From Melieria omissa (Eukaryota > Arthropoda > Insecta > Diptera > Ulidiidae), in NCBI GenBank assembly GCA_963971225.1, contig OZ020269.1, positions 76,050,450 through 76,114,449 on the forward strand: DNA of 64,000 nt. The letters are read 5' to 3'. Below are positions 52,454 to 63,611 of this stretch, piece after piece; the stretch's first letter is position 1; each line of letters begins with the position of its first letter. The translations under genes and the position numbers were made by a program. The notes beneath the pieces were generated by a model. The model was given only the letters and a program-made list of their open reading frames with translations. It was not told the origin of the DNA and searched no databases.

Positions 52454-53082
52454 ATACTTTTTTGTATTTAAATTGATTTTTTCATTCGTTTCTTTTTCTT
52501 TCTTTTTTTTCAGGAGCAGATACAGATGTTGACCTAATGATGGAATTTAAATTTGCTCTCTAATTTTTTTTAGTTTTAAAACATTATATAAGCAATAACA
52601 TTTTTTTTATATTTTTTGTTTTATTTTGTGAACTATTAAGTTTAAAATAAAAATGTCTAAAAAGTAAAATCAAGTCTCAAAAATTAAGATTATCTTTATA
52701 CTATTCAAGGAATAGGTGTAGGGTATTTTATGTTTATACTTAACACCTACAGAACCTTAAGCTTTTGAAAAGATGCCCATTTAATTTCCTCTACAACAAG
52801 TTTTAGAACGAATAAGTTAAGCCAAAAAGAACCCAAAATTAAAATGGTATCCTCTTTGGAACAAAAATGTCCCTATGGTCTTGAAAGGGTTGATGTATAA
52901 TATAAAATTAATGCATTTTCATAAAAAAGTGGATTTTTATCTTTTGAAAGGTCAAATCTTTAAAATTGCATTCATAATCAAAAAATAACAATTTTTTTTC
53001 TTTTAAGTACATTCTATGCCATATTTAAAAAAATTAGTTTTGTAGTTAATTATGTAGGCTAAAACAGTAATAAAATGGAAAA
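52454..53082. other. Unassigned AT-rich spacer
   Basis: A/T-rich DNA without recognised features. Confidence 0.5.
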
Positions 53083-53085
53083 TAA

Positions 53086-53958
53086 CACCGTGCGACAAAA
53101 ATGAAAAACATTTTTCACACTGCAGTGCACTGGAAAAAATCCATATAGAAAAATCCAACTTGAGCCCAAACATAGTAATGCTGCGTACTCAGTTTTTCAT
53201 TTCTACATCCGTTGTCCTTTTAAAAGGACTTCAAAATTTTGAAGGGGATAAAAAATAAAAAGAGGAGAGGCTCAAGAATTTAAATAAAATTGATTTTTTA
53301 TCTTTTTGTAAAAAAAGGATATGAAAACGGTCCTTTGAAATTTTTAATCCTTTATATCCTTGAAAATTTATGTAGAATTTTCTTCAAAAGTAAGAATGTT
53401 AAAACCCAATCTCCTTGATGACATGTCACAATTTCATTATTCTCACTTAATTGATTTTGTATCTATTTATTATTTAAAATACTGATATGCAAATAAATTA
53501 GAATTTTTGTACTTCATTAGACTTGCAGCCTCCGCCTTTTTTTTAATAACTTTCGAACCAATAAAGTTAGAGTAATGAAATTTTGACACATGATCAAGAA
53601 GATTTTGGGTTCTAACATACTTACTTTTCAAGAAAATTCGTTAGAAATTTTGAAGGATATAAGGGATTAAAAATTTCAAAGGACCTTTTATATCCTTTTT
53701 TTACAAATAGATAAAAATCAGTTTTATTTAAATTCTTGAGCCTTTCCTCTTTCATTTGATATACATATCGCCATATTCTAACTAGGTTAAGTATTGTTTA
53801 TATTTTTTTTATTTTTATCCCCTTCAAAATTTTGAAGTCCTTTTAAAAGGACAAAGGATGTAGAAATGAAAAACTGAGTACGCAGTATTACTATATTTGG
53901 TCGCTAGTTTCACGGCCATATGAATTTTTTCCAGTATGAAAAATGCTGTCGCACGGTG
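53086..53958. mobile_element. Fold-back (long inverted repeat) element
   Basis: The left arm (about 53086-53450) and right arm (about 53570-53958) are inverted imperfect copies over several hundred bp. Shared blocks include CACCGTGCGACA at the tips, CCTTTTAAAAGGACTTCAAA and TCAAGAATTTAAATAAAA. TAA flanks both sides (53083-53085 and 53959-53961). The 3-bp target and lack of genes suggest a PIF/Harbinger-like fold-back MITE; the class is inferred. Confidence 0.72.
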
Positions 53959-54776
53959 TAATGATTTGTAAAGTCCAAAACAAAAAAGAAGTACCGAAAG
54001 GGTTAAATGACCGCCTCTAGATTGGTTGGAGCAGTGGATCCTTTTGAGGTAGTTTTCATACGACCATAGCACTTTGAATCGACGGTAGTGGTTCTTCCAG
54101 CGTAATTTTCGAAGAAATACGGCCCAATAGACCTCCAGACCGTAATGCGCTGCAAACAGTCACTTTTTCCGGATGCAATAGCTTTTCCACAATCCCTTCT
54201 GAGTTCTCCAAGCCCCATATGCGACAATTTTGCTTGTTGACGTAACCACCGAGTTAGAAATGAGCTTCATCGCTGAAGAAAATTATTATTAATTAATTAT
54301 TTATTTTTTATCCCCTTCAAAATTTTGAAGTCCTTTTAAAAGGACAAAGGATGTAGAAATGAAAAACTGAGTATGCAGTATTACTATATTTGGTCGCTAG
54401 TTTCACGGCCATATGGATTTTTTCCAGTATGAAAAATGCTGTCGCACGGTGTAATGATTTGTAAAGTCCAAAACAAAAAAGAAGTACCGAAAGGGTTAAA
54501 TGACCGCCTCTAGATTGGTTGGAGCAGTGGATCCTTTTAAGGTAGTTTTCATACGACCATAGCGCTTTGAATTGACGGTAGTGGTTCTTCCAGCGTAATT
54601 TTCGAAGAAATACGGCCCAATACACCTCCAGACCGTAATGCGCTGCAAACAGTCACTTTTTCCGGATGCAATAGCTTTTCCACAATCCCGTCTGAGTTCT
54701 CCAAGCCCCATATGCGACAATTTTGCTTGTTGACGTAGCCACCGAGTTAGAAATGAGCTTTATCGCTGAAGAAAAT
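53818..54776. repeat. Direct duplication of about 466 bp, period 493 bp
   Basis: 53818-54283 and 54311-54776 are direct copies with few differences, separated by an AT tract of 27 bp. Each copy contains the right tip of the fold-back element and a transposase fragment. The duplication therefore happened after the fold-back element landed. Confidence 0.93.
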
Positions 54777-54960
54777 GCAGTTCGAGAAATCAGCGCTGAA
54801 AGCCTGTTCTAGCAACCAATTAGCATATCTACGGCGTGGTGAATGGTCAGGTTATATGGATGGAGGTGCAAATCCAAATGCAAAATACGCCATAATGAGC
54901 CGTAAGATAGGTCCAGTGGCTGAGAAGCCTTGCCAGGTTTTGAAACCACTAAATGGATAA
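53990..54960 (-). pseudogene. Transposase fragment, middle part, partly duplicated
   Basis: Minus-strand reading gives ISADFSNCIFFSDKAHF, a stop, then LGGYVNKQNCRIWG, and later GPYFFENYAGRTTTV with frame changes. These match the middle (first catalytic Asp in FFSDEAHF) of the IS630/mariner-group family whose N-terminal helix-turn-helix occurs at 28818 and 48896. The part from FFSD to EAVI occurs twice because of the 493-bp duplication. The reading is full of stops and is not functional. Confidence 0.7.
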
Positions 54961-55153
54961 CGCTGTATTTATAGGTGTTTGTATTTGCAAAAATTAAGGT
55001 GAATTGCTCGCATGGAAAACATACACATCGCACATGCACTACAAAAGTGACACAACTCAAAATTTTTAATTTTCGGGTTTATGTGTTAATACTGTGCACC
55101 AGGGGCGTAGCCAAGGGGGGGGCTTTGGGTGCCAGAACCCCCCATAGCCTATA

Positions 55154-56448
55154 ACACTTCGTTCAATAATGTGTGTGACTGACACATAGATGGCGGCACT
55201 AATACTAAATCAATATTTTTTTTCGAAATTGTGAACCTTTTTAGGCTTACTGTCAAAATTATATGTCAATCCGACCATTAGTTTACAAGTTACAGTGCTT
55301 TAAGTGACACTACTTTTGAGTTTTCAAAAAAAATGAATTCAAAGCAATTCCGTGTGCTGATTTATCATTGTTTTTTAATGAAAAAAAAATACTGTTCAAT
55401 GCCAGGAATGGCTTGAAAAACATTATTCGGACTCTGCTCTATCAAAAAGAACCATTTGTTATTGGTATGCCGAATTCAAACGTGGTCGCACAGACACCGA
55501 TGACATTCCATCTACTGGACGGCCAAATGACGTTGTTATTCCGGAAAACGTTGAAAAAACACTGAAAATCATTATGTCCGACCGTAAAGTGAAAGTGGGA
55601 GAGATTGCTGACATTCTAAAGATATCAGCAGGCAGTGTACACACCATAATACACGAACATTTGGTTATGAAAAAGGTGTTTTCGAAATGGGTGCCGCGTT
55701 TGCTCACACCGGAGCAAAAACAACAACGAATCGATGATTCAAAGAGCTGTTTGGACATGTTTACGCGCAACAAGTCGGAGGTTTTGCATCGGTACATCAC
55801 AATGGATGAAACATGGATCCACCATTTCACTCCAGAGTCAAATCGGCAGTCTGCTGAGTGGCATGCAACCGGTGAAAGCCGCCCAAAGCGTCCAAAGGCA
55901 CAAACATCGGCTGGCAAGGTTATGGCGTCAGTATTTTGGGATGTGCACGGAATAATATTCATCGACTATCTTGAGAAAGGGAAAACAATCAATAGCGACT
56001 ATTATATAGCGTTGTTGGAACGTTTGAAAGAAGAAATCACGATTAAGCGGCCCCATATGAAGAAGAAAAAAGTGTTGTTTCACCAAGACAATGCACCGTG
56101 TCACAAGTCGATGAAAACGATGGCAAAAATGCATGAATTGGGCTTCGAATTGCTTCCTCATCCCCCGTATTCTCCAGATCTGGCCCCCAGCGACCACTGG
56201 CTCTTCGCAGACCTCAAAAAGATGCTCCGTGGTAAGAGATTTGGCTCAAATGATGAAGTAATCACCGAAACTAACGCCTATTTTGAAGGCAAAGAAAAAT
56301 CGTTCTACAAAGGCGGTATCGAAAGATTGGAAAAGCGTTGGAATGATTGTATCTCCCTAAAAGGGGACTATGTTGATGAATAAAAACGAATTTTGGCAAA
56401 AAAAATGTGTTTTAATTAGTTAGTCACACACATTATTGAACGAAGTGT
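55154..56448 (+). mobile_element. Mariner element, irritans type, nearly intact
   Basis: Inverted ends of 30 bp with one mismatch start ACACTTCGTTCAATAATGTG and are flanked by TA (55152-55153 and 56449-56450). The 1295-bp size is standard for mariner. The transposase is complete apart from one extra base. Confidence 0.95.
55333..56383 (+). pseudogene. Mariner (DD34D) transposase with a single +1 frameshift
   Basis: The start is ATG at 55333 (MNSKQFRVL). The frame breaks in a run of nine A (55381-55389); from there the +1 frame is open to TAA at 56381-56383. The span of 1051 bases is 350 codons plus one base, so one surplus A explains the break. The first helix-turn-helix region is around WLEKHYSDSALSK, the second around IADILKISAGSVHTII. 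The catalytic triad is complete: Asp in TMDETWIHHF, Asp in VLFHQDNAPCH and, 34 residues later, Asp in DLAPSDHW. The WVPRLL linker motif is kept. Family length is about 348 residues. A homopolymer assembly error would make this copy intact. Confidence 0.93.
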
Positions 56449-56492
56449 TAATTTGTCAACATTTTCAATCACTATACATCGTATGTACGCAG

Positions 56493-56652
56493 AAATCTCT
56501 TTTCATCTTTAAACATTTGAAAGAATAATAACAAAAAACAATTTTGGCGAAACAAATTTTTTAACAAAAAAAAAATCTCTTTTCATCTTTAAACATTTGA
56601 AAGAATAATAACAAAAAACAATTTTGGCGAAACAAATTTTTTTTTTTTAATA
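56493..56652. repeat. 80-bp tandem duplication
   Basis: AAATCTCTTTTCATCTTTAA begins both units (56493 and 56573), and the next 60 bases agree closely. No function is apparent. Confidence 0.9.
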
Positions 56653-56841
56653 GTCTCGTTTACGCTCAATGCAGCGATTTGTATGATCTAAAAACATGTC
56701 TAAAGAGTAGTTTAGTTCGTCGACCAACATGTCCTTTAGGATGTCGGTACAAGCCTTTTGGATGGTTTCTACGTTCTCAAAACGCTTTTTTTCATCGGCA
56801 AATGCATTTTTTGAAAAGGTGAAAGTCGCACGGTGCCGCAT
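56647..56841 (-). pseudogene. Mariner-type transposase C-terminal fragment
   Basis: The 64-codon frame ends NRCIERKRDY, resembling the mariner C-terminal pattern in which a Cys-Ile-Glu block precedes a GDY-type end. ENVETIQKACTDILKDML precedes it, as in C-terminal helices of that group. No catalytic block was found upstream. It may be the remnant transposase of the 55024-60656 element. Confidence 0.45.
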
Positions 56842-57047
56842 CAGGTAAAAACGAGGAGAGGTTGATGGTTAAAATTCGACTTTTAGTAAACAAAAAAACA
56901 GTCAAAACAAGTGTCGATAGATGAGATGGCATCCTTCGATAGCCGAATGTTCAGTTAAAATGTGATAAATTTATGCTATTGAGATGCTTAACCTTCGCCT
57001 TACCAAGTTTTTTGTATACGTCGTTTACCAATGTCGTTCACTCAAAT

Positions 57048-57317
57048 GATCCCAGGCACTTCCGCCGCTATTTTGAGTAAAACTCACAATAAATATACAG
57101 TAATATATAAATTTTTTTCATACTTCAATATTTAGGATCTTCCTCTGGTGATAGTTCGTTTTTCGAAAAAAGGCCTAACGATTAATGATTTATTTTGCGA
57201 CTATGAAAAGTATTAGAAGATTTCTTTCCAGAGGGTTTATTGAACATATAATTAGGTACGTAAAAAAAAATTTATTGTGAGTTTTATTCAAAATGGCTGC
57301 AAAAGCGCCTGGGATCA
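57048..57317. mobile_element. Small hairpin MITE
   Basis: TGATCCCAGGCACTTCCGCC on the left and the inverted GCAAAAGCGCCTGGGATCA on the right form about 57-bp imperfect arms that include TTTTGAGTAAAACTCACAAT. The interior is about 150 bp. The flanking duplication is not clear. Confidence 0.6.
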
Positions 57318-58309
57318 GCCAGGTAGGTATTTTGTATACAAAATGACATAATTCAATTTTAAACATGAAAAAAATTTCTAAACAAAATATGTTTTCATGT
57401 AATTGAAAATTATCAAATTTGTGGTTAATTTGAGGATTTGATCGAATTTTAAGAATTTCAATGAAGATTTTGGCTAATCTTGTATGAATTACCGCAAAAT
57501 TTTTATGGAATCTGCGGTGATCGCGGAATTCAGTTGGCTAACACGTTAGTCATCATTTATGACCAGACAATCGTTTTTAAATCGCGTTTACCACTTATGA
57601 ACTCCAGCACAGTATAAAAAATCATCATTATAAACTTGGTTCATTAATTGAAATGCTTCGGTTAAAGTTTAAACATTTTTTAAACAAAAGTTAATATTTG
57701 ATCTTTGTTCGATGCTCATTTTTGTACGACGACACAAACATACTTTCACTTCAGATGCAATAACTTCGCTTTCAGTGCACCAAATTTCATGAAATGTTTA
57801 CTAAAAATCGGGAAATATATTAATTTCCAATGCAGTAAATCACATAAGCCACCACAAAATGGCCTATTGGGAAAGTGCACTTTACTTTAAAAAACTCGTA
57901 ATACTAAACTGGCAAAAAAATTTTAAAACCCCCCAATGCATAAATCTACCAATCAGCAAAAGCTCTGTATATTTTGTTGTTGTTTACTGTTACAAAAATA
58001 CAGTTAGGTCTCTTTTCATGTCAGAAGTTTGATGCTATTTGATTGCTGCAGCTCAATGCAAAAGAGTCCTAACTCAAATTGTGTCACTTTTGACGAAATA
58101 AATGTTTGTTAAAGTTAATTTTAAGCAAAATTCTGAAAATTTGTGTATATATTTTTAATTTTTAAAATTAATTATGAATTTTCAAAATTTTTCTTTCAAC
58201 TTTTTAACTGTAATTTATAATTATTAAATTCAGCAAAAGCGACATAACTTGAAATAGTTCCGTAGTTATTGAATTAAAATATCATCAAAACGGTCACAAC
58301 TCAAAATTT
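57318..58309. other. Interior of the split TIR transposon
   Basis: AT-rich DNA with no gene recognised. Diverged copies of the AAAGTGACACAA end motif occur near 58075 (inverted) and 58293. Confidence 0.45.
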
Positions 58310-58445
58310 TCATTTTCATTTTCATTTCATTTATTTCAAGTCTACAGTAATGAACTTACAGACTAAGCAAACAACAGTAAAAGAACTTAAAAATAGAATA
58401 ACAATTGGAATAAAACTTAAGAATAGAATAACAATGAGAATAACG

Positions 58446-60519
58446 TTATTTATAAAAGGAATTCAGACGTGATTTTAATTCATGTTTGGAAATCGAAAGA
58501 TCGATGTTAAGAGAGCCACAAATCTTGTTAAATTCGGAAAGCGCTCTCACCAAAGGGGCATTCAAAGCGTAATTAGACCTGCAGGGAGATATGACAAATA
58601 AGTCGTAGTGACGGAGGACACGAGAAGGAACATTGAAGTTAATTAGGAGGTAAGGACAATCAACAGAGCCACTAATAACCTCATGGACGAACACCAAAGA
58701 GAGGATAGTTCTTCTACTCTCAAGTGATTTAAGGTTTATGAGTGAGCAACGCGATAGATATGGAGGAATGGGATTGGAAAACTTTTGAGATCGAAGGCCG
58801 AAATTCAAGAAGTATTTTTGAATTCGTTCAATACGATTACAATGAGAAGAATAATAAGGATTCCAGACAAAAGATGCATTCTCCAGACGAGATCTAACAA
58901 AAGAAGTGTATAGGAGCTTGAGGGTGTAGGGATCAGAGAATTCGAAACTATTACGACGGACAAATGCTAGCAGATAGTAGGATTTAGAGATAATGAAGTT
59001 CACATGATTAATAAATGACAGTTTGGGGTCAAAGATTACGCCAAGGTCTGTGAAGACGCTTAGCCTCTCGAGAGGCGTACTAGCAATACGAAATGAGGAC
59101 TGGATAAAAGCTGACGATTTACAGAATGTCATATAATAGCATTTTTTTAGATTTAATGAGAGCTATTGCACCACTGGTTGACGCTGTCCAAATCAGACTG
59201 TAGATCGTCGGCATCGCGGGGGCTGCGGACAGCAGTGTAGATTTTTAGATCATCCGCATACAGCAGGAACTTACATTTGGAAAAGCAGTTACTAATATCA
59301 TTGATAAAGAGTACAAAGAACAGAGGACCAAGGATGCTGCCCTGAGGAACCCCGGAAGTAGCAGTGAATGGCTCAGAGTGAGAGCCATCAACAACAATGC
59401 ATTGCCTATTACTAAGATAAGATTGGATCCATTCGAGGACGACGGAATGGAACCCAAGCTGGGCTAGTTTAAGAACCAAAATGCGATGAGAAACCCTGTC
59501 AAACGCCTTTGAGAAATCCGTGTAAATGGTATCGACTTGAAATCCGGCGTTAAAGGCCGAGATACAGTCATGTGCAAAAGTCGCGAGATTAGAAACGGTC
59601 GAGCGACCCGGAACGAAGCCATGCTGATTTAGACAAATCAGACTTTTAACTGCGAAATATACTTTCTCCTTAACAATGCATTCAAACAGTTTAGATACAC
59701 TTGACAAATTGGAGATAGACCTGTAGTTATTAACATCATTCTTATTCCCAGATTTAAAAATTGGCGTGATAAATGCAACCTTCCACGCGTTAATAAAAAC
59801 ACCTGTAGAGAGGGATTTATTAAACAAACATTTCAATGGAAAACTTTTTTAACAGAAGGGCAGAGAGGCCATCCACATCTGTTTGAGAGGAAGCCTTTAG
59901 TGACGACATACCACGCAGCACATCCTCTGTACTTTACACTAGAATGCCCGAGGCATTTTAGGTATGTCAGATTTTCGGGCATTCTAGTGTTAATAATTGC
60001 CTTGTTTGAATTCATAACTACTGTACAGTTATTGTCAGTGGCTTTTGCTGTTGAAATTAAATTACAGTGTAATTCTGGTACGTATAGTGTTTTGAATAAT
60101 TTAAAAAATAAAAGACCTCAATGGAGTCAAAATGACTCCCTCGGGCATTCTAGTGTTAAGGTCAAAGCACCAAAGTCAAGAAAAGTATCTTGAGCATAAT
60201 TCGGTGCTCCGGATGGGAGTGGATCAACAGGGAGGAAGTTAGATTAAAAAAACTGAGCAAAAAGATTAACTGCTTCAAGAGAAGAATTGGCAGTGTTGCC
60301 GTTGTAGGACAGAGCAGAGGGAATACTAGAGTTCACTTTTTTGGATTTAATAAATCGCCAAAAAGATTTAGGGTTAGACTTGATGCTCGCCTCGAAAGAT
60401 GATATATAATTCCTGTAAAGACGGCTATTAAGAGTATTAAATTCACTCTTATAAAATAAAAATTTTGGATTTTCTAGTGTAAAATAAAAAACAAATTCTT
60501 GGAACTTATCAAAAAGCAT
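58446..60519 (-). pseudogene. LINE reverse transcriptase, frameshifted and split by a MITE
   Basis: 60244-60519 gives the pre-polymerase stretch (SNPKSFWRFIKSKK). After the MITE, 59153-59836 holds the polymerase fingers and palm: AFITPIFKSGNKNDVNNYRS, GFVPGRSTVSNL, DFSKAFDRVSHRIL, GVPQGSILGPLFF and the catalytic LLYADDLKIY. 58446-59132 gives the thumb and C-terminal region in another frame. The endonuclease and ORF1 are missing through 5' truncation. Key polymerase residues are kept but the gene is dead by truncation, one frameshift and the MITE. Confidence 0.85.
59937..60155. mobile_element. Small MITE with CACTA...TAGTG ends and TTA duplication
   Basis: The ends CACTAGAATGCCCGAGG and inverted CTCGGGCATTCTAGTG are flanked by TTA (59934-59936 and 60156-60158). 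An extra inverted copy, TCGGGCATTCTAGTGTTAA, lies inside near 59977. CACTA ends with a 3-bp duplication fit CACTA/EnSpm elements; a TTA target would also suit PIF/Harbinger. At 219 bp it codes for nothing. Confidence 0.7.
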
Positions 60520-60658
60520 AACCTGTAAGGATTTTCTAGCGAACGGTCTATTCGTTATTTAAAAAAATGTTTATTTAGCTCAAAAACAGTTTTTTGCGTT
60601 TCCTGAAAAATCACAAATTTTGAGTTGTGTCACTTTTGTTGTGCGTGTGCGATATATA

Positions 60659-63136
60659 CTGTATGTAGAAACCGGTTTTTTTAAGAACTCATTACTTTAT
60701 ATGTATAACACACGATGATTAAGTTAAGATTAAATTTGCTTTTGGATGTACAGACTTGCAACTTAAATACATACATATGTATGTGTTATGCTTCTGGATT
60801 TAATAGTTGGGCTGTCTTCGTAAACGCATTAATGCAAAGCATCAGTGTCTTCTATTTCCAGACAGGCTAACGGAGTTGCGCATATTAATCCTTCCGATTG
60901 TCAATGGTTTAAAAATAAAAGACGCTGATGCTTTGCATAAATGCCTTGCTATTAGAAATAGCCTCCATTATATTGGGGCTTAGGAAAAAAATCCATTTAT
61001 GATATTCCGAGCTGAAAATAAATGTTAGAGGTGTGACTATCTGCAGTGGTTATCAATGTTGAACTGCGGTAAAACTTCGTTTTCTACGTGAATTTATGTA
61101 TGCATTTTCATTGTTTACTAAAAAATTGTATACAGACTCTGTAAAACTGACGCAGTTTTAAATAATTACGAATGTAACAATCTGAAACCTTTACCGCACA
61201 AGGAACGAAATGTTTTATCTGGCGCATCTTTATTCATTTTTTATGTTTTTGATTACTAATACACTTTCGAGGCTATTGATGTTTGCCAGTTTGTATTTTT
61301 TTTTAATTAATTTTTTCAGTCATTTAAGATTTTTGTTTGAAGTAAAAGAATTGTATTAAATTTGAAAAAATGTCAGTAGCTATAAACAATGCTACAAACA
61401 AATCTTCGTTGGAATTAACATTTTAGATAGTATATTTTTAGCTATCTGCGTTTGTCTTCCGTGTTAAACTTTTTGGATATGGCTAGAATCGATCCAACTC
61501 TTGTTGTTTTATTTAAGTTATTAATTGCGATTGATAGTTTGTAATTTGGGTTAGAAATTATTTGTAACTTTTATTTGCCCTTTAGTTCAATGCAATTTTT
61601 TTAAAGGAATTTTTTTGTAATGCCATGCCACACCCATTTTGGGTTGTAAACATCCATAAACTAACAGATTGAAGGACTGCGGCTTGTATAAATATCGTTC
61701 AGCTTGAGCGCATTTCTCGCTGATATATGCACATACAAACATTAAGGACACACATTTTATACAGCAATTTCAAAATAAAAGTTTTTCGGTATAATGGTAA
61801 AAAAGTATCTTAATATATGTAATTTTGAATATATGTTTTAAAAATTTGTGATTTTTTAAAGTAAGTTTTAAAGTAATTTCGGTTTTCTTTTTTCTTTTCA
61901 CATTGAAAAGTTTGCATTCATCTTTAGTTCGCCTTTAGCTTATGAATTTTATGTTCAATCATTCGATTGAGTAAAACAATGTGTTGCATTGTCGATTTGA
62001 TTTTTTTATTCATTTTAAGAATATATTTTGGTAAATGTTTTAGTTTTGTAAATAAAATATATTGCGTCTTTTTAAAGTTATATGTCGTGTACACTTATAT
62101 TTAAGTAGTCCCTAAAGATCTTTTATTCATCTCAGTAAGTTTATAATTGTATAAATATGCATGTATATGTTTATTTGAATTTTTAACATTTTTTCAATTA
62201 ATTTCGCGTTGGGCAAGTTTTTAAAATTGTTGGTGATTTCTTAATTGTAGTCACGTAGTAGCATGTAAGGAGGCGGGTTCATTAAGGATCGTAACATGTT
62301 AGTGTCTTGACTTGGTGTTTAGGTTTAGAAGTTGCTTAAACCCCTTGCGCAAGGCTTTCTTTAGGAAATGTAATCATCGGTTGATCCATCGATTGCGGAG
62401 ATAAAATGAACGGCGAAGCTAACATCTGTAAAGAACTGAAGCAAATGTTTTTTAAACATTAATTTCATGTTTATGATTAAAACTGTTGCTTGTAGGGACT
62501 TAACTGTTATAAATATGAATTTATTTGTATTAATTTGCAAAAATTAATTTTTACGTTGCGTAAGAACTGTTTTTTTTCTTCTCGAAAATTATTATTTTGG
62601 AATTTTTTTCACGATAACTATTATTTGAAAGAAAAAGTTTTGTACGTTGCTTCATAACTTATGAAAGAAATTTTGTTGTTTACGTTGTCTTACTACATTT
62701 CGAGCATACATTAATTTTTTATTGTTTAGTTGGTGGAAATTGCTTTTCTGCAGTTAATTTGCGTTTGTCAATTTAAAACAATTAAAAATCAATTCATACC
62801 CAAAATGTGGTAATTCAACATCACAATTTTTTTTTCAAAATAGTTATTTGCAACGTAAATTAAAAAAATTAATAATTAAAAGTTATGGAGTAACGTAATC
62901 AAAAAATCCCCAAATAATAATTATCGAATAATTATTATAATAATTATCGAAAATATTATCGCAACTCAAAAATATGTATTACATGATTATTGTTACAGGC
63001 CACTTAAAAAATGTGTTTTGGGAATAATTATTATAACGCAATATTTATAGAAATTCTTAAATAAGAGCAATTTTTTCATTTCCAAAAATATGGACAAGTG
63101 TGTGCATTTTGATAACATAGGAACTTGTCGCTACAC
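60659..63136. other. Repeat-poor AT-rich region left of the host gene
   Basis: No transposon ends or protein-coding similarity were recognised in 2.5 kb, the longest such stretch here. Given the minus-strand gene at 63.1-63.6 kb, it is either its 3' untranslated/downstream DNA or an intron. Confidence 0.5.
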
Positions 63137-63586
63137 TTACTCTGCGAATCTGGAGGAAGCAGCTGTAGCCACTGGACTTCGCACTGCGTGAAGTGTTTGC
63201 GAGTTCTTGGCTCGTGCTAAAAGAGTCATAACAGTGCGTTTTGTAGGATTCATTCCGGTACGTGGTGCGCCAAGAAGAGGACGCTTACGAGCCAAACCAC
63301 CAGCTATACATTAAAGAGAAATTTCATTGCGAAAGGCAAATCGTACAGCAACCTAGAACTTACCAATATTGATTGCTTTTATACTGCGCAAAGCCGGGTG
63401 CAACAAAGTGCCTGGTGCTTCCAAAAGCCTCAGCGTTGACCCAGGAGCGTCGGGGTCACTTGATATTGAAATACCAACTTTTGACTGAGATACTGTAAGA
63501 TCGATTACAGAAGGGACACCCGTAGCTAATTTTAATATTCCGCTTATATTAGGGCCGGTTAACTGAGGTTGCAGAGCAACTGTCAT
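63137..63586 (-). CDS. Unrecognised host gene, two exons in frame across a 60-bp intron
   Basis: Exon 1 (63586-63364) starts at Met with MTVALQPQLTGPNISGIL and ends at a consensus donor GTAAGT (63363-63358). The intron, 63363-63304, is 60 bp and ends TATAG. Exon 2 (63303-63137) continues in frame (GGLARKRPLLGAPRTGMNPT, then KRTVMTLLARAKNSQTLH) to TAA at 63137-63139. Total 129 residues. The base composition is clearly richer than the surroundings. The frame is also open upstream of the Met, so exon 1 may begin further right. The stop overlaps a perfect donor (GTAAGT at 63139-63134), so exon 2 might be spliced on instead of ending. The protein is basic and Pro/Ser/Thr-rich with no domain recognised. 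Confidence 0.68.
63304..63363 (-). other. 60-bp intron with consensus splice sites
   Basis: On the minus strand the intron begins GTAAGTTCTAGG and ends TTAATGTATAG. Its size is typical of short fly introns. Phase 1: the split codon is G/CT. Confidence 0.75.
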
Positions 63587-63611
63587 TAACTTATTTAATG
63601 ATTTAATAATC

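Larger units (their letters stand above)
58310..60540 (-). mobile_element. Non-LTR retrotransposon (CR1/Jockey-like LINE), 5'-truncated
   Basis: It carries only the polymerase part of ORF2 on the minus strand and ends at the left with a GAAAAT-type simple tail (58303-58330). The protein is from the same broad clade as the LINE at 29819. It lies in the TIR transposon 55024-60656 and contains a CACTA-ended MITE at 59937-60155. Confidence 0.8.
55024..60656. mobile_element. TIR transposon split by a mariner and a LINE
   Basis: The left end, CACATCGCACATGCACTACA followed by AAAGTGACACAACTCAAAAT, recurs inverted at 60616-60656 with about 36 of 41 matching. TA lies at both limits (55022-55023 and 60657-60658). 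Inside are the mariner 55154-56448, the LINE 58310-60540 and about 2 kb of own sequence. The core AAAGTGACACAACTCAAA recurs inside in diverged form near 58070 and 58290. A mariner-like C-terminal fragment is the only possible own gene. Confidence 0.62.

Noticed and set aside
53990..54000. ACCGAAAGGG followed by TTAA as the right end of a TTAA element
   Set aside because: No matching left end was found, and the site is duplicated only because of the 493-bp-period repeat.
60001..60190. 97-codon plus-strand frame 59900-60193 as a gene
   Set aside because: It spans the CACTA-ended MITE and antisense LINE sequence, so it is a chance frame.
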